A stretch of 64,000 nucleotides of DNA, taken from assembly GCA_002423145.1 (NCBI GenBank), contig DIUU01000005.1:121567-185566 (forward strand). The letters are read 5' to 3'. How positions within the stretch are numbered: the stretch's first letter is position 1; every line of letters starts with the position of its first letter. The notes below the pieces were generated by a model. It did no database searches and was not told the DNA's origin. It worked only from the letters and a program-made list of their open reading frames with translations. Below are positions 54,401 through 62,869 of the stretch, one piece after another. The position numbers and the translations under genes are program-made. Origin of the DNA: Acholeplasmataceae bacterium UBA6150. GTDB lineage: Bacteria; Bacillota_I; Bacilli_A; Acholeplasmatales; UBA5453.

Positions 54401-55012
54401 GGTTGGCATGACACCATCATAGGCGGGCATCGAACCTTGCGATACGGATTCGGTTTTTAGCACACTACCATCTTCATTTTGCCACGTAATGGTAAATGTG
54501 ATGCTGGTATCTAAGGACCATTTCGCATAAAGATCGACATTGGCTTTAGAGCCTGCAGGGATGCTTGTTACGACTTGTGTAAGACCTGAGTCTTTATACC
54601 ATCCTGCAAAAACATAACCGACTTTGCTTGGATTCAATAAATTGACTGTGTCTAAAATAGTGAAGCTGATTGGGTTACCACTTGCATTGGAGCCTTCATT
54701 CAAGTGATAGGTAATCGTGTATTGATTGATACTCCATTTTGCATAAAGCGTGACGGATTTTTCGATGTTTTCAGACAATACTGAAGATTCATCGAGTGAA
54801 ACATTGGTATACCATCCAACAAAGGTATAACCTTCTTTGGTGGTATTGAATTGACTCAATCGAGTGATATCATATACACCGCTAAATTCGATGGGGTCAA
54901 TCGTTGTCCCTTGGTTTGTTACAAATGTGATCTTTTGAAGGCCAGACTGATCACACGCTACTAAACCAAAAGAGACAAGTAATAATGCCAAAACGGCCAT
55001 TATTTTCTTCAT
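51464..55012 (-). CDS. Multidomain lipoprotein with InlB B-repeats and M6 metalloprotease domain
   Basis: This 1182-residue protein has a lipoprotein signal (LLLVSFGLVACDQ, lipobox Cys about 20) and three InlB/Listeria-Bacteroides B-type repeats (GYTFVGWYT, GYVFAGWYKD, then a longer variant) to about residue 240. Two near-identical modules of about 105 residues follow (IYALLPG...YGIVIYG and IYALMPT...YGIGIYG), then a jelly-roll-like region and a third, diverged copy of the module. The C-terminal M6 (immune inhibitor A-like) domain has the zinc motif HEVGHLLGMPDLY (His963, Glu964, His967) and a calcium-like loop DSNNDGQIDS. It is likely a surface protease. Confidence 0.9.
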   Translation of the reverse strand: MKKIMAVLALLLVSFGLVACDQSGLQKITFVTNQGTTIDPIEFSGVYDITRLSQFNTTKEGYTFVGWYTNVSLDESSVLSENIEKSVTLYAKWSINQYTITYHLNEGSNASGNPISFTILDTVNLLNPSKVGYVFAGWYKDSGLTQVVTSIPAGSKANVDLYAKWSLDTSITFTITWQNEDGSVLKTESVSQGSMPAYDGVMPTKAETETHVFTFAGWSPELTLVSGNQIYKATFTMVSKYAGVTFTPTELNGIFGFDIYALLPGLVSQDFLLIDESDATWFEVYIDFFDWTSVQADAYMALLDQNLTYDTIEESWVVGDYFLYLYEDPDTYPGLTVYGIVIYGDVEQGGGGDKADYDPTALNALFGYDIYALMPTFQSNDVELFDFSEGTNKEVYIDIFDWVEADALTYMDLLDALLPYDDVEESWIIGNYFLYVYEDTETYPGQTVYGIGIYGAGSTTPEPVEGVYYTFNMQNTLSTVPGSYKDTLNQTITFPGSDGKVLIKVSHLANITATPPGGLSVGYIFAATVSGNANPQTYLEIDTLGQLIQSFSFEIEARDGFSPRLTGAKVQVYNGSAWVDLSGGNFFTQLSTDMKTITISNVNATKFRILFTGNGETSNGGQVKISNVTLFSGSSAPSIESWSDMIQLLSGHFSESSLSTLLPELDGISGISLSKVNNAEYTIKGAFAYADNQTRVNNYIQSLLLKGYVLDSVLSSNRGQSVYSLEINNDLAYALYITYTSTNIEIRIWKYDPVVDPANLSTLSTRQTINQYEVSTFSKSGLPSTGTFDVLVIPVEIKDNPFPSDYLTKLNLVFNGTASATGWQSVASFYYTSSWGSFNPTFDFAPKYTTMNNKSYYQNYGDEGDQYAIVEALNGLNSQIDYSQYDSNNDGQIDSVIFIYSVAYSDSDPWWAWVYSAQYGVASSLGLLDGKKFDYYFWASYTFMNDSIPGLSGLVVNAETYIHEVGHLLGMPDLYPYSDTLQFGPVGGFDMMDYNSGDHGPFNKLVYGWLQPLLATAGSYQVTLDAYSIDNDGLNNTLLIPFNSNDLNDGNAFDEYLLIMFYTPKGLYTGHLGTSYVLDNAGVVIYHIDARMNSRNTYWGEYFMKNNNSTSNFIVQILEADFNNSIPTTTNNGISQSDILTSGSINLSTYRWNQGGNINVTIEIAQAFNNNSTQAVLNVIVS

Positions 55013-55132
55013 AATAAAAACCTCTTTCTAGTACATTAATAATACTGATGTAAACACTATGATATCACTTCTTATTGATAAATAAAAGCCTTTTATTGTA
55101 AAAAAAAGATAAATCGATAAACTCAAAAAAAA

Positions 55133-55148
55133 ACACCGGTAAAGGTGT
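55133..55148 (-). terminator. Terminator after the amidase gene
   Basis: Minus-strand stem ACACC-TTTACC-GGTGT followed by nine T's, 38 bases after the amidase stop. Confidence 0.75.
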
Positions 55149-55185
55149 CGTTTTTATACTATATAAAAGACTTATTCTTTCTTAA

Positions 55186-56541
55186 TTATTTCTTTATCTG
55201 TTCATATTGATGGGTTAATCTCAAGACGGTTTCATCGTCATTGACTTTACCAACAAAAACCATCGCTTTGGGTTTACCTGAATATATCCCTTCAGGGATA
55301 CAAATCGAAGGGTTACCATAAATCGGTGCGAAGGATAACCAAACAGGTGCAGCTATCGCAATCAGATTTTCACGGTTCATGGTTTTTTCCAAATAGTTGG
55401 ATTTTGAAATGAGTTCTGCACGTGTATCCAAATAGAAAGTGCTGTTTAAATTACCATCGGTTTCATTCGATTTGATCAATAAACTTTGTCCGTATTTAAG
55501 GCATCGTTCTGTATTTTTTAGATTGAATTCTATGATATCACTTAGGCTTTTATGTGGGGTATATCCGGAAACCTCTTTTAAGAATCGATTCATGCCTGCT
55601 TTAAATTCGATTTTTAACGTCGGATTGTTATCCATTTCTGGGTATTCCATGACCAAGTCTACCACTTCATGACCCAACGATGTGAGCGTCGCTTTGGTTT
55701 TTTCATAAACCATTTTGGTATCTTCATCATAGGCATAGTTGGTTAGAGAAAGCAACCCTACCCTCGAAGGTTCTAAAGGCACATTCAATCGAGACGATAC
55801 TTTCCATCGGTCATATTTGAGTGTATCTGTATCTTTTTCATCCTTGAATGAAATAATATCCATCAATTGGGCACAATCTTCTACGGTATTTCCCATCGGT
55901 CCTGCGGTATCTTGGGTATGTGAAATAGGGATGATACCATATTTAGATACCAAACCAAACGTCGGCTTATAGGACACGATTTGACATTGATACGCTGGTG
56001 CCATCAATGAACCATTCGTTTCAGATCCAATACTTAGTGGGATGATACCTAATTTTACCGCCACTGCACTGCCTGTAGATGACCCATAGGGATCGATCGA
56101 TTCATCAAAAGGGTGCTTCACTTGACCGTGCATTGAACCATAGCCTGAAGGCATGTTTTCATCGCTCATAAAATAAGCAAATTCAGATAAATTGGCTTTA
56201 AATAGTGGTATGATACCAGCTTCGATGAGTTTATCGACAATGCTCGCGTTAAATGGTGGGATAAAATCATGAAAAGCATAGGAATTACATGTGGTAGGCG
56301 TCCCATCATTAAATAAAATATTATCTTTAATCGCGATAGGAATGCCATGTAAATGACTTCTTAAATGACCGTTTTTTCGCTCTTCATCGAGTTTTTCTGC
56401 CATTTTTAAAGCATGTGGATTCACCGAACCAATGGCGTTCTTAGCAGCCCATTTTTCAGATTCAACTAATGCTTCTTTGACCAATTCAACACTGGTTATT
56501 TCGTGGTTATTTAATCGTTCCAAGCAGGTTTTTAAGTTCAT
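55186..56541 (-). CDS. Amidase signature family enzyme
   Basis: This 451-residue amidase has the Ser-cisSer-Lys triad visible: IAIKDNILF (Lys), YGSSTGSAVAVKLGIIPLS (first Ser) and GSETNGSLMAPA (nucleophile Ser). It lacks other GatA context (no gatB or gatC nearby), so it is more likely a general amidase than the tRNA amidotransferase subunit. It starts 34 bases after the GH4 gene stop and may be in its operon. Substrate unknown. Confidence 0.88.
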   Translation of the reverse strand: MNLKTCLERLNNHEITSVELVKEALVESEKWAAKNAIGSVNPHALKMAEKLDEERKNGHLRSHLHGIPIAIKDNILFNDGTPTTCNSYAFHDFIPPFNASIVDKLIEAGIIPLFKANLSEFAYFMSDENMPSGYGSMHGQVKHPFDESIDPYGSSTGSAVAVKLGIIPLSIGSETNGSLMAPAYQCQIVSYKPTFGLVSKYGIIPISHTQDTAGPMGNTVEDCAQLMDIISFKDEKDTDTLKYDRWKVSSRLNVPLEPSRVGLLSLTNYAYDEDTKMVYEKTKATLTSLGHEVVDLVMEYPEMDNNPTLKIEFKAGMNRFLKEVSGYTPHKSLSDIIEFNLKNTERCLKYGQSLLIKSNETDGNLNSTFYLDTRAELISKSNYLEKTMNRENLIAIAAPVWLSFAPIYGNPSICIPEGIYSGKPKAMVFVGKVNDDETVLRLTHQYEQIKK

Positions 56542-56574
56542 TTGTGTACCTTTCTTTATATGAAAACTATCTAT

Positions 56575-57948
56575 TTAAAGGGTTGTTTTTGAGTAATGGC
56601 TTAGGTAATGATTGATCTTTGGAATGATATCATCAAACATCGCTTTGATATCTGCTTTTGATAAGTGTTGAAGCGATATATCGTGTTCAAGCGCTTCTAA
56701 AGCATAGGCCAAATCCTTTGTATCGTATGCTTTCAATAAGCGTTGATGATTCTCAATGTGTTTTATCGTCAGTTCTGCAGGAAATTTTGGCATGTCTCCA
56801 GTAAATACGGGTTTAACATCATCTCTTCTAAATACAGCGTTGGTTTCAACCACGTGTCCTAAAGGTAAGTTGGGTATTTGACCATAATTAGGGATATTAA
56901 TATTGGTCATTAAGTTGGTCATCCCTAACAACGCCTTAAGTTGTAAAATACCTTCTTCTCCAGAAACTGAAATATGAACAGGTTCTAACCCTTGTGCGAT
57001 TCGAATTGCTGAAAGATTGCCATATTCTTTGATTTGTTTTCTTAAACTAACGGGGGTTAAAAAGAACCGCCAGAACTCAATGGTTGATTTATCTTTTGTA
57101 TACCAATCGTGAGGTAAAAATTCGACCAAATGACGGTCTCCCGCAGCAGCTATAACCCCATATCGTTTGAATAAATCGAGTTTTACGCGCTCAGCACTGC
57201 CGAAAGGTCCCACATGTATCCAATCGTCACCCGATAAACCCACAGCGTGATACTTCTCGACAAAGTCGCGATATATTGGCATCAAATCGATGTCTTTGAA
57301 AGATGCATAATTAATCCAAGTAAAGTGATTTATCCCTTGAGGATTGATTTGAATGTCATGTCTCGGGGCTTCAATACCTGTAGCCTCTTTCAAAGCTCTC
57401 GCAAGGATTTTTTGAACATAAAATACTTCGTGACAGTTACCGAAAGCTTTGATTTTTGGAAACACATGATAAAGCATTTGAACGCACATCGTCATCGGAT
57501 TTGTAAAATTGATTACCCAAGCATTGGGACATATTTTTTCAATCGCTTTTGCGAAAGTTTCATACATCGGCATCATAATCAATGAACGAAAAACACCTGA
57601 AGGTCCAGTGGTATCTCCGACAGTTTGATAAATTCCCCATTTTTCTGGCACATGTACGTAGGTTTCCATTTCATCGAATGTCCCTGGTAAAATGGAAATG
57701 AAAACAAAGTCTGCTTCGAACAAAGCGTCTTCTAAAGTATCTGCCACTTTAAAAACCCAATCACCCACGGCTTTTTCCTGTTTCATCATTAAATTACCAA
57801 TGATGGCGTTATTGACAGCTGCTTGATGATCAATATCATACAGAGTAACTTCACCGCCGAGCTCTGGTTCCATGGCTAAATCACTCATGAGTCCTCTCGC
57901 CCATAGACGTGATCCACCACCAATATACGCTATTTTGATTTTCTTCAT
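56575..57948 (-). CDS. GH4 family glycosidase (NAD+/Mn2+ dependent)
   Basis: This GH4 enzyme of about 457 residues has an N-terminal NAD-binding start IAYIGGGSRLWARGLMSDL, VTLYDIDHQAA, and the metal/substrate motif NFTNPMTMCVQ...FGNCHEV with Cys and His. GH4 hydrolyses alpha- or beta-glycosides, often 6-phospho-sugars, by a redox mechanism. The start is ATG 57948 (AGGTGA five bases upstream). With the amidase it may form an uptake-and-cleavage unit. The exact substrate is unclear. Confidence 0.9.
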   Translation of the reverse strand: MKKIKIAYIGGGSRLWARGLMSDLAMEPELGGEVTLYDIDHQAAVNNAIIGNLMMKQEKAVGDWVFKVADTLEDALFEADFVFISILPGTFDEMETYVHVPEKWGIYQTVGDTTGPSGVFRSLIMMPMYETFAKAIEKICPNAWVINFTNPMTMCVQMLYHVFPKIKAFGNCHEVFYVQKILARALKEATGIEAPRHDIQINPQGINHFTWINYASFKDIDLMPIYRDFVEKYHAVGLSGDDWIHVGPFGSAERVKLDLFKRYGVIAAAGDRHLVEFLPHDWYTKDKSTIEFWRFFLTPVSLRKQIKEYGNLSAIRIAQGLEPVHISVSGEEGILQLKALLGMTNLMTNINIPNYGQIPNLPLGHVVETNAVFRRDDVKPVFTGDMPKFPAELTIKHIENHQRLLKAYDTKDLAYALEALEHDISLQHLSKADIKAMFDDIIPKINHYLSHYSKTTL

Positions 57949-58075
57949 CGAATTCACCTGTTATTTCCTTCTCTTAATTAAATTATACCATATCCCTAAT
58001 GTCGATAGAATTGAACCTTAACAATGAAAAATCCACTCAATATCTAAAACCATGATATTCGTGGACTAATTATAT

Positions 58076-58111
58076 TTATTTCAATAGAAGCAATGTGATG
58101 CTTTCAACATT
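58076..58111 (-). repeat. Scar-like copy A: reads VESITLLLLK-stop
   Basis: On the minus strand this reads NVESITLLLLK followed by a stop and a small CCACGAATATCATGG hairpin. It matches copy B at 62870-62905 in 26 of 36 bases, in the same orientation. The reading resembles the C-terminal end of RumA/RlmD-type methyltransferases (HVExxxLL.xK). It lies 16 bases after a membrane protein's stop. It may be a gene remnant or an integration-site scar. Confidence 0.4.
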
Positions 58112-58127
58112 TAAAACGGATGTGTCT

Positions 58128-58766
58128 CTAAATTGTATTTGTCGCAATTGTATATTTTGTATTGGCGGTTGTTAATATGAGAATTGGCAAAAATATATCA
58201 AACATAATAAATGTAGCAGAACTAATTTGAAGCCTAAATTCATGGAAAATCCACCCAATTATCCAACTTGAAGGAAACCAGAATATGAGTACTGATATCA
58301 AGTAAATCCATAATTTTGCAAATAGTTTTCTTAATAACGTTGGTTGCTTAGTATTCATACTTGATCTTTTTTGGATTGCATAATAAACACTAGATATAAT
58401 TCCAATAAACGGAGGCACAAACCCGCCACCAAAAAGAAATAAGAGAATAAAAACGAGTGGGAAAAATATGAAATGTTTACTCTCAATCAACAAGTTTGCA
58501 AAAACAATTATAGCAATACTTATCAACAGGGTTATAATTCCTGAAATTAAAAAATCAGGTATTAATGTAAATGCTGGCAAACCTCCATGCCATACTTTCG
58601 CAGGATCAGCGACATCTAATGCATAAATCAGATTTGAAGTTGCTTGATTTCCTGTTTGAAGTATTTCCCCGACTCCATGTATAAATCCAATCATTGCAGT
58701 GTATGTAATTAAAACTACTGTGCTGACTTTCAATGGATTAAGTACTTTAAAGTCATATTTGCTCAT
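58128..58766 (-). CDS. Multi-span membrane protein, unknown
   Basis: This protein of about 212 residues has five or six hydrophobic segments and no catalytic motif. I chose ATG 58766 because the next in-frame start would add 21 charged residues; the RBS is weak (GGGGTCG). Codon use is A/T-rich, like the rest of the 58-64 kb section. Function unknown. It ends just before repeat copy A. Confidence 0.65.
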   Translation of the reverse strand: MSKYDFKVLNPLKVSTVVLITYTAMIGFIHGVGEILQTGNQATSNLIYALDVADPAKVWHGGLPAFTLIPDFLISGIITLLISIAIIVFANLLIESKHFIFFPLVFILLFLFGGGFVPPFIGIISSVYYAIQKRSSMNTKQPTLLRKLFAKLWIYLISVLIFWFPSSWIIGWIFHEFRLQISSATFIMFDIFLPILILTTANTKYTIATNTI

Positions 58767-58860
58767 AATTTTACGACCCCTATCTTTTCTATAAATCTGA
58801 TTTAACATGTCTATTCTAATTTTGTTCAACTTAGTATTACCTATCCAATCACTACTTCGT

Positions 58861-59160
58861 CTATATTATATTAGGATCATTTTTCCCAAGCTCTAGATTC
58901 GACAATAACACTCTCTTACCTGTATATTTAGAGTCCTTATATGCTACATACTTTTTCGGCAGATCTTTATCTATCCAGTTATATTTTGAGTAGAATTTGA
59001 AGACTTCGGAATGCTTTAATTTTAATAGTGGTTTTAAATTCCCGTCCTCGATTTTTAAGGTTACCTATATATTCATCTATTTAACAGAGTTCTTGAATTC
59101 CAAATTAGGTAATTTAATAGGTGCCTTTGAATCCGAGTTTACACTAAGTGCAGGAGGTTT
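58861..59160 (-). pseudogene. Decayed gene remnant with in-frame stops
   Basis: On the minus strand a frame reads PPALSVNSDSKAPIKLPN, then two stops (near 59077-59087), then VTLKIEDGNLKPLLKLKH and YSKYNWIDKDLPKKYVAYK, ending VLLSNLELGKNDPNII-stop at 58861. The stretch has normal protein composition but is interrupted and has no start. I do not recognise the parent family. It fills the 350-base gap between the histidine kinase and the membrane protein gene. Confidence 0.5.
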
Positions 59161-59180
59161 TTGGTATCAGTTCAAGTTTC

Positions 59181-60413
59181 TCATAAAAAAACTACTGATA
59201 CTTTCGTACCCTGATTTATTTCACTTTCAATATGAATGCTTGCTCCTATACGTTTGATAATTTCCTTAATGATTTGGTATCCAATACCACTTCCCTTTTC
59301 ATTCATCATCATTGCTTCTATTGCACGATATGGGGTTTTCATAATCATTTGAATGGTTTCAGCTGACATACCTATGCCATGATCTTCAATCACAAGTTTT
59401 CTCATATTTTCATCAACAATTATTTTTATTTTAGAATGATGTTTTGAATAATAAAAAGCATTCATCATTAAATGCTCAATCAAACGTTCTAGATCCTTAT
59501 CTGAAATATTGAGATTAAAAGGTTCTATATGCGTTTCAATACTTATCCTTTTGCTATCAAAAATTTCTCTATATTTTTTAACAAATTTGCTAATATATAT
59601 AGAAATATCCTGATCGTAAGGAAGTTCGTTATAATCATGCTCAATAAACTTGGGAATTAAGTCAGATATTTTTCCTACTTCTTCTTGTATTTCATGAAGT
59701 ATTTCTTTTGATGGTTCTAGCATATCATTAATCAAAGAATCCGCATAAATCTTCAAGACTGATAACGGCGTTTTAATATCATGTGCTAAACTTTTTATAT
59801 GTGCTTCATAAATGTTTTTCTGTTGATCTTTTTGTGCCCGATTCGATATTAATTCTTCATGGATCACCCTGATTTCACTGTAAGTAAAAATCGAATCTTC
59901 AATTCCGATATGAATCAAATCATTTTTTATCTTTGTATTTTCTTTTTTTAAAAAATTGTATAATATGAGCACACCTAATGCAAAAAGAGTAAATGATAGT
60001 AAATTTAATCCGATAAATCCGTACAGCATATCTTTACTCAAACTAGAAGACTCAAAATTTACAGCGATAAAACCAACAAGAATATCCTCATAATATACTT
60101 CTTCAAATCTTTGTAGTAAATGTTCATCATCATTTGAAAAGACACTTACCCCATCATCATTCTTAAAATGAATGATGACTTCATTGGTATGAGAGTAATG
60201 CTCCAAATATATTTCGAGTGTTTGTAAATTATCCTCCATAGAAAGATGTGCAGTCATATTATATAAAGCATCAAATTGTCGTTCTATTTCTTTTTGGAAT
60301 TGGTCATTTGAAAACAAGTAAAATGTGATATTCAACAGAAAAATTGTTGACAGGAAAATAATTATTATAGATTTAAATATCTGAGTAATGAGTAAGTGTT
60401 TTATACTATTCAT
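59181..60413 (-). CDS. Membrane sensor histidine kinase
   Basis: This 410-residue kinase has a membrane segment at 10-33, an extracytoplasmic sensor domain (about 34-125), a second membrane segment (about 127-150) and the kinase core. It shows H-box SLAHDIKTPLSV, N-box LMMNAFYY, and G boxes EDHGIGMS and GSGIGYQIIKE. It overlaps the response-regulator gene by 8 bases and should phosphorylate it. Neighbours (CsoR remnant, Met-rich protein) suggest sensing of copper or envelope metal stress, as in CusS. That is inference. Confidence 0.92.
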   Translation of the reverse strand: MNSIKHLLITQIFKSIIIIFLSTIFLLNITFYLFSNDQFQKEIERQFDALYNMTAHLSMEDNLQTLEIYLEHYSHTNEVIIHFKNDDGVSVFSNDDEHLLQRFEEVYYEDILVGFIAVNFESSSLSKDMLYGFIGLNLLSFTLFALGVLILYNFLKKENTKIKNDLIHIGIEDSIFTYSEIRVIHEELISNRAQKDQQKNIYEAHIKSLAHDIKTPLSVLKIYADSLINDMLEPSKEILHEIQEEVGKISDLIPKFIEHDYNELPYDQDISIYISKFVKKYREIFDSKRISIETHIEPFNLNISDKDLERLIEHLMMNAFYYSKHHSKIKIIVDENMRKLVIEDHGIGMSAETIQMIMKTPYRAIEAMMMNEKGSGIGYQIIKEIIKRIGASIHIESEINQGTKVSVVFL

Positions 60414-61086
60414 CTCGTACTCCTACAAATTGATAACCTACACCATAATGTGTTTTAATAAATGACTGCTCAGGCAAAAGATCAATTTTTTTACGGATAT
60501 TTTTGATGAAAACATCGATAACACGATTATAGGCATCACTATCAGTAAAACAATGTTCAATAATCGTTTCTCTAGAAAATATAATATTGGGATGTTCTAG
60601 CAGGTACCATAAAACATCATATTCATATTGTGTCAGGTTAATCATTTCATTGTTAACATAGACTTCTCTACTAAGGGGGATCACTTTTAATTGATTATGA
60701 TTAAATGTATAGATACTCGGATGTTTTTGAGTGAATCGTTTCTCCACGTTTTTTATTTTAGCCATGACTTCCTCTATTGAAAAAGGTTTTGTAATGTAGT
60801 CATCGGCACCAAGCGTAATTACATCAATTCGATCTTTCACATCAATTTTTGCAGATAGTACGATGATGTATACATCAGAAACTTTGCGCATCAGTTTGAT
60901 CAGTTCTTCACCTTGTATACCAGGAAGCATTAAATCTAACAGAATCACATCAAATGTCTCATGTTTTGTGGCTAAAAGTGCGGCTTCTCCATTATAAACT
61001 TGCTTTACTTCGTGTCCATCTTTATGCGCATATATTGCAAGCATCTGGTTAATTTTCGGATAATCTTCAACAATTAGTATTTTCAA
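60406..61086 (-). CDS. OmpR/PhoB family response regulator
   Basis: This 226-residue protein has a receiver domain (phospho-acceptor Asp51 in VILLDLMLPG, Thr/Lys in YIVLSAKID and ITKPFSIEE) and a C-terminal winged helix (LTQYEYDVLWYLLEHPN, VIDVFIKNIRKKID, GVGYQF). It starts with TTG after AAGGAAGTGA. It precedes the histidine kinase with an 8-base overlap. A terminator-like hairpin at 61127 separates it from the Met-rich gene. Confidence 0.93.
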   Translation of the reverse strand: MKILIVEDYPKINQMLAIYAHKDGHEVKQVYNGEAALLATKHETFDVILLDLMLPGIQGEELIKLMRKVSDVYIIVLSAKIDVKDRIDVITLGADDYITKPFSIEEVMAKIKNVEKRFTQKHPSIYTFNHNQLKVIPLSREVYVNNEMINLTQYEYDVLWYLLEHPNIIFSRETIIEHCFTDSDAYNRVIDVFIKNIRKKIDLLPEQSFIKTHYGVGYQFVGVRDE

Positions 61087-61126
61087 TTAACATCACTTCC
61101 TTATCTCTATTATACATCAAAAAAAA

Positions 61127-61146
61127 GGTGGTTATGATTACCCACC
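61127..61146 (-). terminator. Terminator-like hairpin before the two-component genes
   Basis: Minus-strand stem GGTGG-GTAATCATAA-CCACC followed by eight T's, 12 bases after the stop at 61158. It may attenuate read-through into the response-regulator gene. Confidence 0.75.
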
Positions 61147-61157
61147 CAAAATTACCT

Positions 61158-61769
61158 TTATTCGTTTGACTGAACTGGATTTAAGACTTGATCAACTAGT
61201 GCTAGTTTAATTTCACTTATTTTTTCTATAAGTTCAGTTGCTGTTAGGCTATCCATTTCTAATTGCATGATTGCATCCGCAAATTCTAAATCAAAATATA
61301 GTTTTTGTTCCTCATTTGAATGACTATATAACCACTCATATGAGTTTACTCTATTTTGATAAAAGCATGATCCATATTGATCATTACTGTCGTATCTCAT
61401 CATGTTACCGCCCATCATTCCATATCTTTGTCTTGTATATTCAAACTGTATCGTGTCTAAAATATTGGTTTTTATTTGATGAACAACTTCAACTACCTCA
61501 AGATTAGTATATCCTTGCATATTAACTGATAATAATTCACTTGCAAATGTTAAATCTATTTTTGCTTGATTCTCAGTATTTAGATGCAAATACGCTATCT
61601 CATAATTATATAGCCCACTGTTGATCCCCATCATTCCCTGTTGATTCACTTTTATAGTAATAGTGTTATTATCCGTTTCCTGTTCATTTGCATTGACTAC
61701 GAACATTGAAAACATTCCTAAAAGTATCATGATTACTACCAACCCAAAAATAATAGTGCTTTTTCTCAT
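61158..61769 (-). CDS. Secreted Met-rich protein, putative metal-related
   Basis: This 203-residue protein has an N-terminal signal/anchor helix (residues 5-27) and an exported part. Methionine clusters QQGMMGIN and RYGMMGGNMMRYD are visible, together with a single Cys and several Tyr. Met-rich patches are common in periplasmic or surface copper-binding proteins. It lies between the SHOCT membrane protein (2-base gap) and the two-component genes. I do not recognise a named family, so the copper role is inference. Confidence 0.65.
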   Translation of the reverse strand: MRKSTIIFGLVVIMILLGMFSMFVVNANEQETDNNTITIKVNQQGMMGINSGLYNYEIAYLHLNTENQAKIDLTFASELLSVNMQGYTNLEVVEVVHQIKTNILDTIQFEYTRQRYGMMGGNMMRYDSNDQYGSCFYQNRVNSYEWLYSHSNEEQKLYFDLEFADAIMQLEMDSLTATELIEKISEIKLALVDQVLNPVQSNE

Positions 61770-61770
61770 G

Positions 61771-62100
61771 TTAATTTCCTCTTATCTTCTGGAGTAATTT
61801 TTCATACTCATCAATTGTTATTTCACCCTTTGCAAGCCGCATTTTTAATGCTTCCAGTGTTCTATCACGTTTGCAATCATTATGATAGCTGTATCCATTG
61901 AACGCAACATAAATGACTGAAATCCAAAATATGCCCATTGCAAGCATTCCAAATGGCATACCCCATCCACCAATCATATGTCCATAATAAGGATACTCAT
62001 TACTTTCAGACCACTGCGGGGAAAAATACCAAAATATAAGTGTTGCAACCACAAAAACCCCAATTAAAATCCCTAAAATGACACCTTGCTTTCTTTTCAT
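61771..62100 (-). CDS. SHOCT-domain membrane protein
   Basis: This protein of about 109 residues has two membrane helices (about 6-25 and 45-67) with a loop containing HMIGGWGMPFGMLAMG. The C-terminal SHOCT domain reads LKMRLAKGEITIDEYEKLLQKI. Small SHOCT proteins with a Met/Gly loop are frequent next to copper/CsoR genes. Start ATG 62100 with RBS GAGGTGAAAG. It is divergent from the csoR remnant and probably shares its control region. Confidence 0.75.
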   Translation of the reverse strand: MKRKQGVILGILIGVFVVATLIFWYFSPQWSESNEYPYYGHMIGGWGMPFGMLAMGIFWISVIYVAFNGYSYHNDCKRDRTLEALKMRLAKGEITIDEYEKLLQKIRGN

Positions 62101-62163
62101 TTCTTTCACCTCGATACTATAATAACAAATGATTATGAATAGATAATGAATATAGAAATATAT

Positions 62164-62227
62164 TTGCATTTTGTATTTTCAGGATATTTAATACACTTTT
62201 AACAACAAGCCCCTCCCGTGGTGGGGT
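62164..62227 (+). promoter_or_regulatory. csoR-side promoter and candidate CsoR operator
   Basis: TTGCAT and TTTAAT are 17 bases apart (from 62164). Downstream a GC-rich inverted repeat CCCCTCCCGTGGTGGGG (62210-62226) sits just before the RBS of the csoR remnant. CsoR-type operators are GC-rich inverted repeats of this kind. It lies in the divergent region between the csoR remnant and the SHOCT operon. Confidence 0.5.
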
Positions 62228-62242
62228 GTAAGGAGAAAATCT

Positions 62243-62684
62243 ATGGATCACATGCATCAAGGCAGCACAAACCACCTGAATGAGGAAAAGATTAAACAGT
62301 TATTAAAAACAGGACGTGGTCAAATGAGTGGCATACTCAAAATGTATGAAGAAGGTAGGTATTGTGTAGATATATCAAAACAAATACTATCTGTGATTGT
62401 GGTGCTTTATATAGCTATGGTTTTGAATTTTCATCTAAGAAAATCATGTTTTTCAATAACATATGATCAACTGATATTCTTAAACACATTGAAGACGAAA
62501 CTTTAGAGAAACTTATTGAACTTTATAGCGCTAGCCCAAAACAAGTATTTATTGCGTTTGATAGAGATACTACCTAAACGAAGAAAATGCAATCCATATT
62601 GAATGATTCTGAGACACTAAAATTATCACCTGGTGAAATGAATTGTTTGGTAGAGCATGGAATCAAGTAAAAAAAGATGATTAA
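62243..62684 (+). pseudogene. Broken csoR fused to an unrelated decayed gene tail
   Basis: The frame starts MDHMHQGSTNHLNEEKIKQL with RBS AGGAG. It follows the CsoR family to about residue 47 (TGRGQMSGILKMYEEGRYCVDI), keeping the first ligand Cys. Then similarity stops, so the His and second Cys ligands are gone. From about 62392 another frame reads CDCGALYSYGFEFSSKKIMF, HIEDETLEKLIELYSASPKQ, VFIAFDRDTT-stop-TKKMQSILND and, after a one-base shift, NELFGRAWNQVKKDD ending at 62684. The in-frame stops (62464-ish TGA, 62575 TAA) and the shift show decay. The tail's family is not recognised. Confidence 0.65.
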
Positions 62685-62869
62685 TCCATTTTGTTAGACA
62701 GTATCAATATTTTTTGATAGTGACGACATCTTATAAAAGCAGACCTACCAATTCAACATAAAATTGGGTCCTCCAGAAGAAATATTTGCTTAATTATGTT
62801 CCACCAAAACTATTAGTATTAAAAAAAAAACACGACATATCATTATCGATATATTGTGGTTTAATATTT
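62685..62869. other. Intergenic debris, no gene seen
   Basis: About 185 AT-rich bases follow the decayed tail. They include a hairpin-like stretch at 62831-62859 (CACGACATAT...ATATTGTGG) followed on the minus strand by ten T's, which could terminate minus-strand transcription. Otherwise I see no coding signal. Confidence 0.4.

Noticed and set aside
62243..62506. Intact 87-residue CsoR protein
   Set aside because: Only the first half is CsoR-like. The second half of this frame has no CsoR similarity and a neighbouring frame carries remnants of another gene, so it is a pseudogene.
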